Of a DNA stretch of 49,017 nt, positions 8,307-16,400 are shown in pieces (positions within the stretch are counted from its first letter, which is position 1; every line of letters starts with the position of its first letter). Position numbers and translations under genes: made by a program. The notes beneath the pieces are model-generated. The model searched no databases. It worked only from the letters and a program-made list of their open reading frames with translations, and was not told the DNA's origin. Location: the NCBI GenBank assembly GCA_002395805.1, contig DGVB01000009.1, forward strand, positions 1 through 49,017. Reading direction: 5' to 3'. The DNA is from Bacteroidales bacterium UBA4295. Lineage in GTDB: Bacteria; Bacteroidota; Bacteroidia; Bacteroidales; Paludibacteraceae.

Positions 8307-9504
8307 CGAAGCCGTCATATTAGCCGGAGGGTTCGGCACACGGTTAAGTCACGTAGTGAGTAATGTACCCAAACCGATGGCTCCGGTCAGCGGCAAGCCT
8401 TTTCTATGCTATCTGATGGACAGGCTGGTGGAGGCGGACGTAGAGCGTATCGTCCTCGCCACGGGCTACAAGCACGAAGTGATCGAATCGTATTTCGGTC
8501 ATTCCTACCGTGGTGTGGAAGTCATCTATTCGCGTGAAGACACTCCCCTTTTCACCGGCGGCGCCATCGTACAAGCGGCGCGGCTGCTTCGTACCGACAA
8601 CTTTGTTGTCCTTAACGGCGACACCCTGTATGATATCGATTTCAACGAACTGACGACCGAGCACGAGATCAAAGATGCGTCCATCACTATTGCTTTACGG
8701 GCGGTGGCGGACACTTCGCGTTACGGTGCAGTCGAGTGCGCGGAAGACGAGCGAATCATCGCTTTTCAGGAGAAAGAGGCGAGCGCAGGCGCCGGAGTGA
8801 TCAACGGCGGCATCTATGTCATCAACCGCTCATGGCTCCTGAGTCAGGATCTGCCGACCAAGTTCTCTTTCGAGAAAGAATTGCTGCAAGCCCGGGCGGG
8901 AAAAGAAGAATTCTACGGCGTCTATCTCACAGCCTATTTCATCGATATCGGCGTGCCGGCGGACTACTATCGCGCCCAACAGGAGTTCAACAAGCTGCAT
9001 CCTGCCGACGAGTTCCTCTTCATCGATCGCGACGGTGTGCTTAATGTCCAGATTAAAGGGGACTACGTCCGCTCGTGGAGCCAGTGGAAATGGCAGCCGG
9101 GGATGCCGCAGCGTCTATCCGACTGGGCGCGGAGATACAAGCGCATCTTCCTCGTCACGAACCAACAGGGCGTAGGCAAAGGGCTGATGAGCGAAGCGGA
9201 TCTGCAGGATATCCACCGGCATATGCTTGCCGATATAGAAGCGGCAGGAGGACGGATAGACAGGATCTATGTCTGCACGGATTTGGAGAACACCGGCAGT
9301 CCGAACCGCAAGCCGGCTATCGGTATGGCTTTACAAGCGCAACGGGACTTTCCCGAAGTGGATTTTCATCGTTCGATGATGATCGGAGACAGTATCTCCG
9401 ATATGCTTTTTGCACGCAATGCACAGATGCGGGCACTCTTTATCTCTGACAGAAACACACCCGTGCCGGAAGAAGTACGGGATATCACGGATCTTATTTT
9501 TTAG
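8299..9504 (+). CDS. Bifunctional heptose 1-phosphate guanylyltransferase / heptose bisphosphate phosphatase
   Basis: Fusion of the last two activities of GDP-heptose synthesis. A GTG at 8299 (FSEAVILAGGFGTRLS) fits the family start and overlaps the gmhA stop; it gives 401 residues. Residues 1 to about 235 are an HddC-like nucleotidyltransferase (LAGGFGTRLS, PKPMAPVSGKPFL, VLNGDTLYDIDF). Residues about 239-401 are a GmhB-like HAD phosphatase (FIDRDGVLN, TNQQGVGKG, RKPAIGM, MIGDSISD). The phosphatase part has only one Cys in the usual zinc loop (VCTDLENTGSPNRKP), so that metal site seems absent. The order of activities in the pathway is GmhA, HddA, GmhB, HddC, so the fusion channels the last two steps. 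Confidence 0.9.
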   Translation: MFSEAVILAGGFGTRLSHVVSNVPKPMAPVSGKPFLCYLMDRLVEADVERIVLATGYKHEVIESYFGHSYRGVEVIYSREDTPLFTGGAIVQAARLLRTDNFVVLNGDTLYDIDFNELTTEHEIKDASITIALRAVADTSRYGAVECAEDERIIAFQEKEASAGAGVINGGIYVINRSWLLSQDLPTKFSFEKELLQARAGKEEFYGVYLTAYFIDIGVPADYYRAQQEFNKLHPADEFLFIDRDGVLNVQIKGDYVRSWSQWKWQPGMPQRLSDWARRYKRIFLVTNQQGVGKGLMSEADLQDIHRHMLADIEAAGGRIDRIYVCTDLENTGSPNRKPAIGMALQAQRDFPEVDFHRSMMIGDSISDMLFARNAQMRALFISDRNTPVPEEVRDITDLIF

Positions 9505-9542
9505 CTTTCAGCAGACAGCCATCAGATTTCAGCTTTCGAAAG
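9505..9542. repeat. Heptamer array between hddC-gmhB and thiL
   Basis: Units of 7 bp resembling TTTCAGC / AGACAGC / CATCAGA follow one another in the short spacer between two convergent genes. The array covers the last codons and stop of thiL (AFES), so it supplied the protein end. Confidence 0.6.
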
Positions 9543-10581
9543 CATTCCAGCCTTGTGCTTTGAGGGCTATTTCTTCGCCGTTGCGGCCGATGAGGTTGCA
9601 GCCGTATTCGGGTTTGGTGATATGGCCGATGATATAGAGGTCGTCAATCGGGATCAGTTTCTCGTAGTCGTCCAGCGAGCAGGTGAAGAGCAGTTCGTAG
9701 TCCTCTCCGCCGTTGAGGGCGCAGGTGACGATATTGAGGTTCATCTCATCCGCCAAAGCCGCCGCCTCGAAGTCAATCGGCAGTTTGTCCTCATAGATGC
9801 AGCATCCCACTTCGCTCTGCGAGCATATATGCAGCAATTCGGATGACAGACCGTCCGAGACGTCCATCATTGCCGTAGGCTTGACTCCCGCCTTGCGCAG
9901 GGATTCGAGGATGTCACGCCGTGCTTCGGGTTTGAGTTGGCGTTCCAACAAGTACTCCTTTCCTGCAAAATCCGGCTGTACATCATTCAGCGAAGCGTCG
10001 CCATGGGCTCCATTAAGCGAAGCGCTCATTGCTATTCGCTCTCTCTCGAGCAGCTGGAGACCCATATAAGCGGTACCGAGGTTACCGGAGACGCAGATCA
10101 GGTCGTTCAGTTTGGCACCGTTGCGGTAAACGATATCCTTGGCAGCGGCAGTACCGAGACAAGTGATGGAGATGGTCAGCCCTGTCATGGACGCACAGGT
10201 GTCTCCGCCCACGAGATCGACTCCGTATCGTTCGCACGCCAGCCGGATGCCCGAATAGAGAGCCTCAATGTCTTCGACAGAGAAACGCTTGGATATACCG
10301 AGCGAAACGGTGATCTGGGTCGGTGTGCCGTTCATCGCGTATATATCCGAGAAATTGACCACTGCGGCCTTGTAGCCGAGGTGTTTGAGAGGTACGTACT
10401 CCAAGTTAAAATGGATACCTTCGAGCAACATGTCGGTCGTCATGAGCACTTTTTTGGAGCCGAAGTCCATGACAGCGCAGTCGTCTCCGACGCCTTTCTT
10501 CGTCGAAGGTTGTACCTGTTTGAGGTCTTTCGTCAGATGTTTGATGAGTCCGAACTCACCATATTTGGATATTTCAGTCAT
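9529..10581 (-). CDS. thiL: Thiamine-monophosphate kinase with NG-type insert
   Basis: Phosphorylates thiamine monophosphate to the diphosphate cofactor (used, for example, by the phosphonopyruvate decarboxylase in this window). The 350 residues carry GVGDDCAV, TTDMLLEGIHF, VGGDTCAS, MDVSDGLSSEL and GGEDYELLF, all standard ThiL/AIR-synthase-fold motifs. Residues about 184-201 (MSASLNGAHGDASLNDV) replace the short variable loop before the QPDFAGKEYLLERQLKPEAR helix; they are encoded by a relative of the NGDAALNG element. Follows the secreted-protein gene after 19 bases, so it may be cotranscribed from the promoter at 12360-12390. Confidence 0.92.
   Translation of the reverse strand: MTEISKYGEFGLIKHLTKDLKQVQPSTKKGVGDDCAVMDFGSKKVLMTTDMLLEGIHFNLEYVPLKHLGYKAAVVNFSDIYAMNGTPTQITVSLGISKRFSVEDIEALYSGIRLACERYGVDLVGGDTCASMTGLTISITCLGTAAAKDIVYRNGAKLNDLICVSGNLGTAYMGLQLLERERIAMSASLNGAHGDASLNDVQPDFAGKEYLLERQLKPEARRDILESLRKAGVKPTAMMDVSDGLSSELLHICSQSEVGCCIYEDKLPIDFEAAALADEMNLNIVTCALNGGEDYELLFTCSLDDYEKLIPIDDLYIIGHITKPEYGCNLIGRNGEEIALKAQGWNAFES
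9981..10030 (-). repeat. In-frame NG-type element in thiL
   Basis: Read on the minus strand, two related halves: AATGAGCGCTTCGCTTAATG and GGCGACGCTTCGCTGAATG. The second half aligns with GGTGACGCTGCGCTTAATG in ruvA, sprA and mfd. Encodes MSASLNGAHGDASLND. Confidence 0.7.
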
Positions 10582-10590
10582 ATGTTATAG

Positions 10591-10620
10591 CATTCAGTTT
10601 TCAGAAGTCAGTTTTCAGAC
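10591..10620. repeat. Heptamer array (CAGTTTT type) upstream of thiL
   Basis: Degenerate 7-bp units (CAGTTTT, CAGAAGT) spanning the last five codons and stop (KTDF) of the secreted-protein gene and the start of the spacer to thiL. Confidence 0.6.
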
Positions 10621-12334
10621 CTGTTATAGTATAGAGTTGTTCTCCGCGCAGGATATAGAGGATGCCGTTGCGGAGGATTTTGGAAGCCTCTCCCCGGCCC
10701 TCCCCCGCAGGGAGGGAGGTTGGTTCCGACTCCAAAGAGGGAGTATTATCAATGCCTGTGGGGTTGTTTTTGCGCGCCATGCGGAGCGAAGCGACACCTC
10801 CGTCGCCGCTGCTCTGCGCCGAGACGACCGACAGCATAAAGGGTGCAGACTGATTGACTATCAGTGTATTACCAGCTACCAGCAGTTTGGTTTTGGAGCC
10901 AAAGGCTTCGCCGTTGATATAGAATTTGACGTCGCGTTCTTTGCTGGCCATTGAGGTCAAAACAACCGTATCGCAGGCGGGCAGGAAGAACTCAACGTGG
11001 GTCTTGCCGGCTATCTCGCGGCTATAGTCCTCGTCGGTCTTGGAGAACCTCCATTTCTTGTCATCCGCCCAGCCGTAGGCACTCTTGACCCAACTGTCCT
11101 CGGAGCCGTTGAAGACGATCTCGTTCGGGGTGAAGTCAACAGGCGTCACGGGTTGAAAATCAAGGGTATAGACGGCCGTAGAACCATCCAGAGCAGAAAT
11201 AGTAACATGATTGTTCTCCTGCGACCATGACGCGCCTTGGGAAAGAAGACAAGTGCTTACCGCCGGCGCCGGAGTGCCTGCCATGTACCATCCGCGGATG
11301 ATTGTCTCGCCGGAGTTGATATAGGCGTAATAGCCGTTGGAGAGCACCACTTCGTTGATGGCCTTAGCGGTCGAGTCGATGGTCTCGGGAATAGTGTCCA
11401 GAGGCGGGTTCTCGGGCGTCGTGCCGTTCCATCGCACGTACTGGTAGATAGGAGTATCCTTTTTGCTGTCGCTGGTGGTGTAGAAGAGCGAGTCATTGCG
11501 CCAGGCGAGCGATTCGCCCTGTTCCTCTTTCTCATAGGCCATCACCTGCACGGGGTCGCGGAGGGCGGTTGCGCTGAGGGACTCGGATCCCTGACGCTGC
11601 CAGAGGAGGACGTATTTCTCGCTCTTGATCGCCATCCATTGGCCGTCGGGACTGATGTCACCTCCGTTGGCTTCCTTGAACTTACTGCCGTTTCCCAGGG
11701 CGCAGACCTCGGTCAGACGCTGGAGAGCAGAGCCATAGTCCGTGCGGAAAGGCAGGCGGTAGAGATGGCAGACGCCGTCCACTTTGTCGGTGATGTAGAA
11801 CATCTGCTCGACGTTGTCGTACATCAGCGTCTCGGTGTTATGCGCCCGGTTGTCGGGGTAGCCGAAACGGATGGTGTTGACGGTGACGGTTTGGGTGCCG
11901 GAAGCGATGGCGGGTTCTTCGAAATAATAGATATAATACTGGTCGTTGAAGGCGAGATTATTGTCTCCGACAGCGCCGACGAAGATGTAGTTTTGGTTGT
12001 TATAGACGCCGGTGGCGATGTCCTCCCAGTCGTCACGGGTGGTATTGGGGGTTGTGAGCTTGATGGTCATTGCGAGCGACCCGGAAGGGGTGATGGCAAT
12101 GATTCGCCGGTTGTTACCGGTGTTCTCGTCGCCGTGCGCCCAGATGAAGCCGGGGGTGGTGCGGGAGCAGGCGAAACCGCTGATCTCCTTCATCACACTC
12201 TCTAACTGCGTGCCGCATTGGGTGCGCGTGAACTCATTGTTTTCCTGCAGGGAAGTGCCGTTGTAGCTAATGCCGGCAGCCAGCGGGATGACGCTCATCA
12301 TCAAGGCGATTAATGCCAAACCGATTTTTTTCAT
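10601..12334 (-). CDS. Secreted propeller-like protein with conserved C-terminal tail
   Basis: Exported 577-residue protein of unknown function. A signal peptide (MKKIGLALIALMMSVIPLAAG) is followed by a repeat-rich beta region with EISGFACSRTTPGFIWAHGDEN, DWEDIATG and VGAVGDNN, features of secreted beta-propellers that bind or read out metal or sugar ligands, and ISPDGQWMAIKS typical of propeller blades. A second beta domain follows (about 400-520). The end, KILRNGILYILRGEQLYTITG, resembles the tail of the GH81 enzyme at 41.6 kb and may be a sorting signal for the SprA-dependent type IX system. Just before it, residues about 538-550 (TSLPAGEGRGEA) are a GC-hairpin insert, and the last five codons (LKTDF) come from a heptamer array. 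No catalytic residues were recognised. Confidence 0.7.
   Translation of the reverse strand: MKKIGLALIALMMSVIPLAAGISYNGTSLQENNEFTRTQCGTQLESVMKEISGFACSRTTPGFIWAHGDENTGNNRRIIAITPSGSLAMTIKLTTPNTTRDDWEDIATGVYNNQNYIFVGAVGDNNLAFNDQYYIYYFEEPAIASGTQTVTVNTIRFGYPDNRAHNTETLMYDNVEQMFYITDKVDGVCHLYRLPFRTDYGSALQRLTEVCALGNGSKFKEANGGDISPDGQWMAIKSEKYVLLWQRQGSESLSATALRDPVQVMAYEKEEQGESLAWRNDSLFYTTSDSKKDTPIYQYVRWNGTTPENPPLDTIPETIDSTAKAINEVVLSNGYYAYINSGETIIRGWYMAGTPAPAVSTCLLSQGASWSQENNHVTISALDGSTAVYTLDFQPVTPVDFTPNEIVFNGSEDSWVKSAYGWADDKKWRFSKTDEDYSREIAGKTHVEFFLPACDTVVLTSMASKERDVKFYINGEAFGSKTKLLVAGNTLIVNQSAPFMLSVVSAQSSGDGGVASLRMARKNNPTGIDNTPSLESEPTSLPAGEGRGEASKILRNGILYILRGEQLYTITGLKTDF
10687..10722 (-). repeat. GC-hairpin element, in frame, before the C-terminal tail
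   Basis: Minus strand CTCCCTCCCTGCGGGGGAGG with further G-rich sequence; read as SLPAGEGRGEA. Same family as the copies at 39.6, 42.6, 44.4 and 45.2 kb. Confidence 0.65.
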
Positions 12335-12359
12335 TGTTCAGGATTTGCAAAACCGCATG

Positions 12360-12390
12360 CAAAATTACTGCTTTTTTTTGAATTATGCAA
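12360..12390 (-). promoter_or_regulatory. Bacteroidota-type promoter of the secreted-protein gene
   Basis: Minus strand TTGC (12387-12390), 19 bases, TAATTTTG (12360-12367), 26 bases before the ATG. The surrounding 45 bases are nearly the same as those of the fumarase promoter at 39174-39204. Confidence 0.7.
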
Positions 12391-12409
12391 GAGAAAATCT
12401 CAGGACAAA

Positions 12410-12457
12410 AAGTATATATATACTATGTATATATATAGTAAAAGCACATGATGTGCA
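12410..12457. repeat. AT-rich inverted repeat and GCACAT palindrome
   Basis: Two TATATATA blocks flank an ACTATG centre (12411-12438), followed by the perfect palindrome GCACAT-G-ATGTGC (12445-12457). Function unknown; could be an operator or simple low-complexity DNA in the divergent spacer. Confidence 0.45.
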
Positions 12458-12468
12458 AAAAACGGTTG

Positions 12469-12512
12469 TTATCCTATGGGTATCCTATGGTTATCATATG
12501 GGTATCTTATGG
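12469..12512 (+). repeat. 22-bp tandem repeat in the secreted-protein/ruvA spacer
   Basis: Two imperfect 22-bp copies, each built of a 12-bp TTATCNTATGGG and a 10-bp TATCNTATGG half. Related pieces recur inverted at 12528-12538 (CATAGGATACC) and direct at 12585-12597 (CCTATGGTAAGAT). The 382-base spacer 12335-12716 otherwise holds the two divergent promoters, a small CCCCG/CGGGG hairpin near 12560-12575, and no convincing gene. Confidence 0.65.
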
Positions 12513-12659
12513 TAAGACCATGTGCAACATAGGATACCTTCCCCTTTCCGTCTAGGTTTTCCCCGCTTGACGGGGACAACCTCACCTATGGTAAGATCAG
12601 GATTTTGGCATTAAATTTAAGAAAAAAGCGCCTTTTTTGCATTAAAAATACGGGCGTGC

Positions 12660-12690
12660 TTGCGTATGTCAAAAAAAAGTAGTACCTTTG
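12660..12690 (+). promoter_or_regulatory. Bacteroidota-type promoter of ruvA
   Basis: TTGC at 12660-12663, 19 bases, TACCTTTG at 12683-12690, 26 bases upstream of the ruvA ATG. Confidence 0.75.
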
Positions 12691-12716
12691 TGCGCTTTTT
12701 TCGTACACGTACGCAT

Positions 12717-13367
12717 ATGATAGAATATATAAAAGGAATATTGACGGAATTGAATCCGACGGAAGCAGTGGTAGAAGCCGCCGGTGTGGGTTACAGCATC
12801 GCTATCACCTTACCCGGTTACTCGGCACTGGTGGGGAAGGAGGTTAATGGTGACGCTGCGCTTAATGGTGCAAATGGTGGAATGGTGAAGTTATATATCA
12901 CGGAGGTGATACGGGAGGATGCACATGAGTTATACGGATTCGTGGAGAAGAGCGAGCGGAAGCTATTCGAGTTACTGATGACAGTAAGCGGCGTGGGTGC
13001 TTCGACGGCGCGTATGATCATGAGTGCGTTCAGTGCAGAAGAGTTGCGGATGCTGATAGCGACCGGTAACGCCAAAGGGATGGCGAAGGTGAAAGGGTTA
13101 GGTCCGAAGACCGCTCAGCGCATCATCGTGGATCTGAAAGACAAGGCGATAAAGCTCGACATGGGCGGCGACCCGACGGAACTCTTTAATGGTGACGCTG
13201 CGCTTAATGATGAACTGACGAATGGTGTACGGGCAGAGGCTATCAGCGCACTGACGATGCTTGGTTTTGCGGCGGCAGCAAGCGGTAAGGCGGTAGATAA
13301 GATCCTCAAAGGCGACCCGACACTCAAAGTGGAAGCGGTCATACGCGAGGCGCTGAAGATGCTATAG
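12717..13367 (+). CDS. ruvA: Holliday junction DNA helicase subunit RuvA with two NGDAALNG inserts
   Basis: Tetrameric junction-binding subunit of the RuvAB branch-migration complex. The open frame begins earlier, but MIEYIKGILTELNPTEAVVE at 12717 is the family start and sits after the promoter, giving 216 residues. Domain I (about 1-63, OB fold, VIREDAHELYGF at its end), domain II with two helix-hairpin-helix motifs (VSGVGASTARMIMS, VKGLGPKTAQRII), and domain III (about 172-216, RuvB-binding) are all present. Residues 43-55 (VNGDAALNGANGG) enlarge a beta-hairpin of the OB fold, where relatives have a short turn; residues 157-170 (FNGDAALNDELTNG) sit in the flexible linker to domain III. Both are the same DNA element. 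ruvA next to sprA is a familiar Bacteroidota pairing. Confidence 0.95.
   Translation: MIEYIKGILTELNPTEAVVEAAGVGYSIAITLPGYSALVGKEVNGDAALNGANGGMVKLYITEVIREDAHELYGFVEKSERKLFELLMTVSGVGASTARMIMSAFSAEELRMLIATGNAKGMAKVKGLGPKTAQRIIVDLKDKAIKLDMGGDPTELFNGDAALNDELTNGVRAEAISALTMLGFAAAASGKAVDKILKGDPTLKVEAVIREALKML
12844..12886 (+). repeat. NG element copy 1 in ruvA
   Basis: Contains GGTGACGCTGCGCTTAAT followed by GGTGCAAATGGTGG; read as NGDAALNGANGG within the RuvA OB fold. Confidence 0.85.
13184..13226 (+). repeat. NG element copy 2 in ruvA
   Basis: Identical 18-base core GGTGACGCTGCGCTTAAT, then a diverged tail; read as NGDAALNDELTNG in the domain II/III linker. Confidence 0.85.
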
Positions 13368-13446
13368 CCCCCCAGCCCCCTTAAAGGGGGAGTTGACATT
13401 TGACATTTGACATTTGACATTTGACATTTGAAAGTTGAAAGTTGAA
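13368..13446. repeat. Composite spacer: GC hairpin followed by heptamer array
   Basis: Between ruvA and sprA a CCCCCTTAAAGGGGG palindrome (13375-13389) is followed directly by GACATTT units repeated about five times and then AAAGTTG units. The last AAAGTTG supplies the TTG start codon of sprA. Confidence 0.8.
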
Positions 13447-16400
13447 AAATAGATATTTATACATAGTACTGGTTAGTCTGTTGCTGTGGTTGCCGGTGGT
13501 GACGACAGGGATTGATGCGCAAAAGAGCGGAGGCAAGAGCCTGAAAGAACTGGTGGCGGAAGAGAAAGCGCGCAAAGAAGCGGAGAGAGCGGAGAGAGAG
13601 AAGGCAGCTGCCAATGCTGCGACCAAAGGTCGCAATGATGCAAATGGTGACGCTGCGCTTAATGGTGCAAATGGTGCTAATAGTGTGCTGAGTCCGGAGG
13701 AAGCGGCGGACTATGTGACGGAGACGGACAGCGCGATATGGGCGCCGACGAAGGTGAAGCAGTTAGGCGTGCAGAACTTCGGTGAGTTGAACCAGCCGTA
13801 CAGTTCATTAGACTTGCAGGACCCGAGCAATATTTCCACCACCGTTGAATACCAGCCTGAGACAGGAACGTACGTCATTCATACGCGTATCGGCGAGACG
13901 GACGTGACGACGCCGTACATGCTGACGCAAGACGAATACAACCACTACGCGGAACGGCAGATCATGCACCAGTACTGGCAGCAGAAGATCGGCGAGGTGG
14001 AACACAACAACGAGAGTAAGTTCGACATCACCGATATGAAATTCAACATCGGTCCCGCCGACAAAGTGTTCGGTCCGGGCGGTGTGCAGCTGAAGATGCA
14101 GGGAAGCGCGGAGTTGCTATTCGGATTCAAGCACCAATACATAGCTAATCCGTCCCTTACTGCACGCGCGCGAAACAACAACATCTTCGATTTCGACGAG
14201 AAAATCCAGGCAAGCATCCAAGGCAAGGTAGGTACGAAGTTGAACTTCAACATGAGTTACAACACGGAAGCCTCCTTCTCATTCGACCAGCAGAACCTGA
14301 AGTTGAACTACAAAGGCGAGGAAGACGATATCATCCAGAGCATCGAGGCCGGTAACGTGACGCTGGATCTGCCGAGTTCGCTGATCCGCGGGAGCCAGGC
14401 GTTATTCGGAATCAAGACGAATCTGAAGTTCGGCAAATTCAAGATCCAGGCGTTGATCAGCCAGCAGAACAGCGAGGCACAGACGGTGAGCAGCAAGGGC
14501 GGCGCCCAGATGACGCGATTCGACATCAGCGGTGACAGTTACGACGAGAACCGGCATTTTTTCCTGAGCCATTATTTCCGCGACCACTATGAAGAGGCGA
14601 TGGCGAGCGTGCCGTATATAGCCTCGGGCATCACGATCAACAAGATCGAGGTATGGATCACGAACAAGCGTGGCAACTATGACCAGGCGCGTAACATCGT
14701 TGCTTTTGCGGACCTCGGCGAGAACAGCACTCACACCTACAACGAGAACTGGGGCAGCGCCCCGGGTTTAGTGCCGGACAACAGTGCGAACGACCTGTAC
14801 GCGACGATCAAGACGACCGATTTCCGCGACCTGCAGCAGACGAGTACGGCTCTGGAAGGGCTGAACGGCATGGAGGGCGGCAATGATTTCGAGAAGATCG
14901 AGAGTGCGCGATTGCTGACGAGCAGCGAGTACACGCTGAACAGCGCGTTAGGATACATCTCCCTGAAAAGCGCCCTGAACCAGGACGAGGTGCTGGCGGT
15001 AGCCTACGAATACACCTACAACGGCAAAGTGTATCAGGTAGGTGAATTCTCGACGGACGGCAACGAGGAGCTTCACGCTCCGGCAGCTCTGGCCCTGAAG
15101 ATGCTGAAGAACAGCGCGAACGCGCCGAACAAGAAAGGTCGCGGTACCTGGGACCTGATGATGAAGAACATCTATTCATTAGGTGCAACGAGCATCAATC
15201 AGGAGAAATTCGAACTCTACGTGACCTACCGTAACGACTCGGTAGGAACGGACGTACAATACCTGAACGAAGGTCCGGAGGGCATCAACGGCAAGCAGCT
15301 GCTGCGGGTGATGAACCTAGACCGTTTGGACCAGAAGCACAACGCGAGCCCGGACGGCCGGTTCGACTTCATCGAGGGTCTGACGGTCTATGCATCTTCG
15401 GGCAAGATCATCTTCCCGGTACTGGAGCCATTCGGCAGCCATCTGGCGAAGGCGTTAGGTAACGACGCGCGGTTAACGAAGAAATACTGCTTCCCGGAGC
15501 TATACGACTCGACGCTGATCGTAGCGCAAGAGCTGAGCGAGAAGAACAAATTTCACCTGACAGGTAAATACAAAGGGACGAACGGAAGCGAGATCCGTTT
15601 AGGCGCGATGAACGTGCCGAGAGGTAGCGTGACGGTGACGGCCGGCGGCGCGACGCTGATCGAGAACGTCGATTACACGGTGGACTACACGATGGGAACC
15701 GTGACGATCCTGAACACGTCGATCCTCGAGAGCGGGACGAACGTCGATGTGAAGTTAGAGAACCAGAGCACCTTCTCGCTGCAGCGGAAGAGCCTCTTCG
15801 GCGCCCATTTAGAATACGAATTCAACAAAGACCTGGTAATAGGCGGAACGATCATGCACTTGCGCGAGCGTCCGTTGACGACCAAAGTGAATACGGGTTC
15901 CGAGCCGTTGGCGAACACCATCTGGGGTGTGAACGGGAGTTGGAAGACAGAGATGCAATGGCTGACGAACGCGATCGACAAGATCCCCTGGATCACCGCG
16001 ACAGCCCCCTCCACCTTCCAGATCAATGCGGAGTTCGCCCATCTGATCCCGGGTCACACGCGTGACGTAGGCGCTGTCGGCACGGCGTATATCGACGATT
16101 TCGAGAGCACGACGACGAACATAGACGTGCACTACCCGAGTTACTGGTTCTTAGCGTCCACGCCGACGGTATTCGACGAATCGAAAGACATCAACCAGCC
16201 GAGTTACAACAAGAACCGCGCCCATCTATCCTGGTTCACGGTCGATCCTATCTTCGGCTATCCACAGTCGAACACTCCGGCACATATCAAGAACGACTTA
16301 GCAGCCCTGAGCGACCATAGGACTCGTATCGTCTATCAAGACGAGATCTACCCGAACCGTCAGGAAGCGAGCAACGTAGATACGAAGCTGCCGGTACTCA

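Noticed and set aside
13391..13446. Possible CRISPR-like array of regular repeats
   Set aside because: Units are 7 bp with no spacers and no cas genes nearby; it is a simple tandem array.
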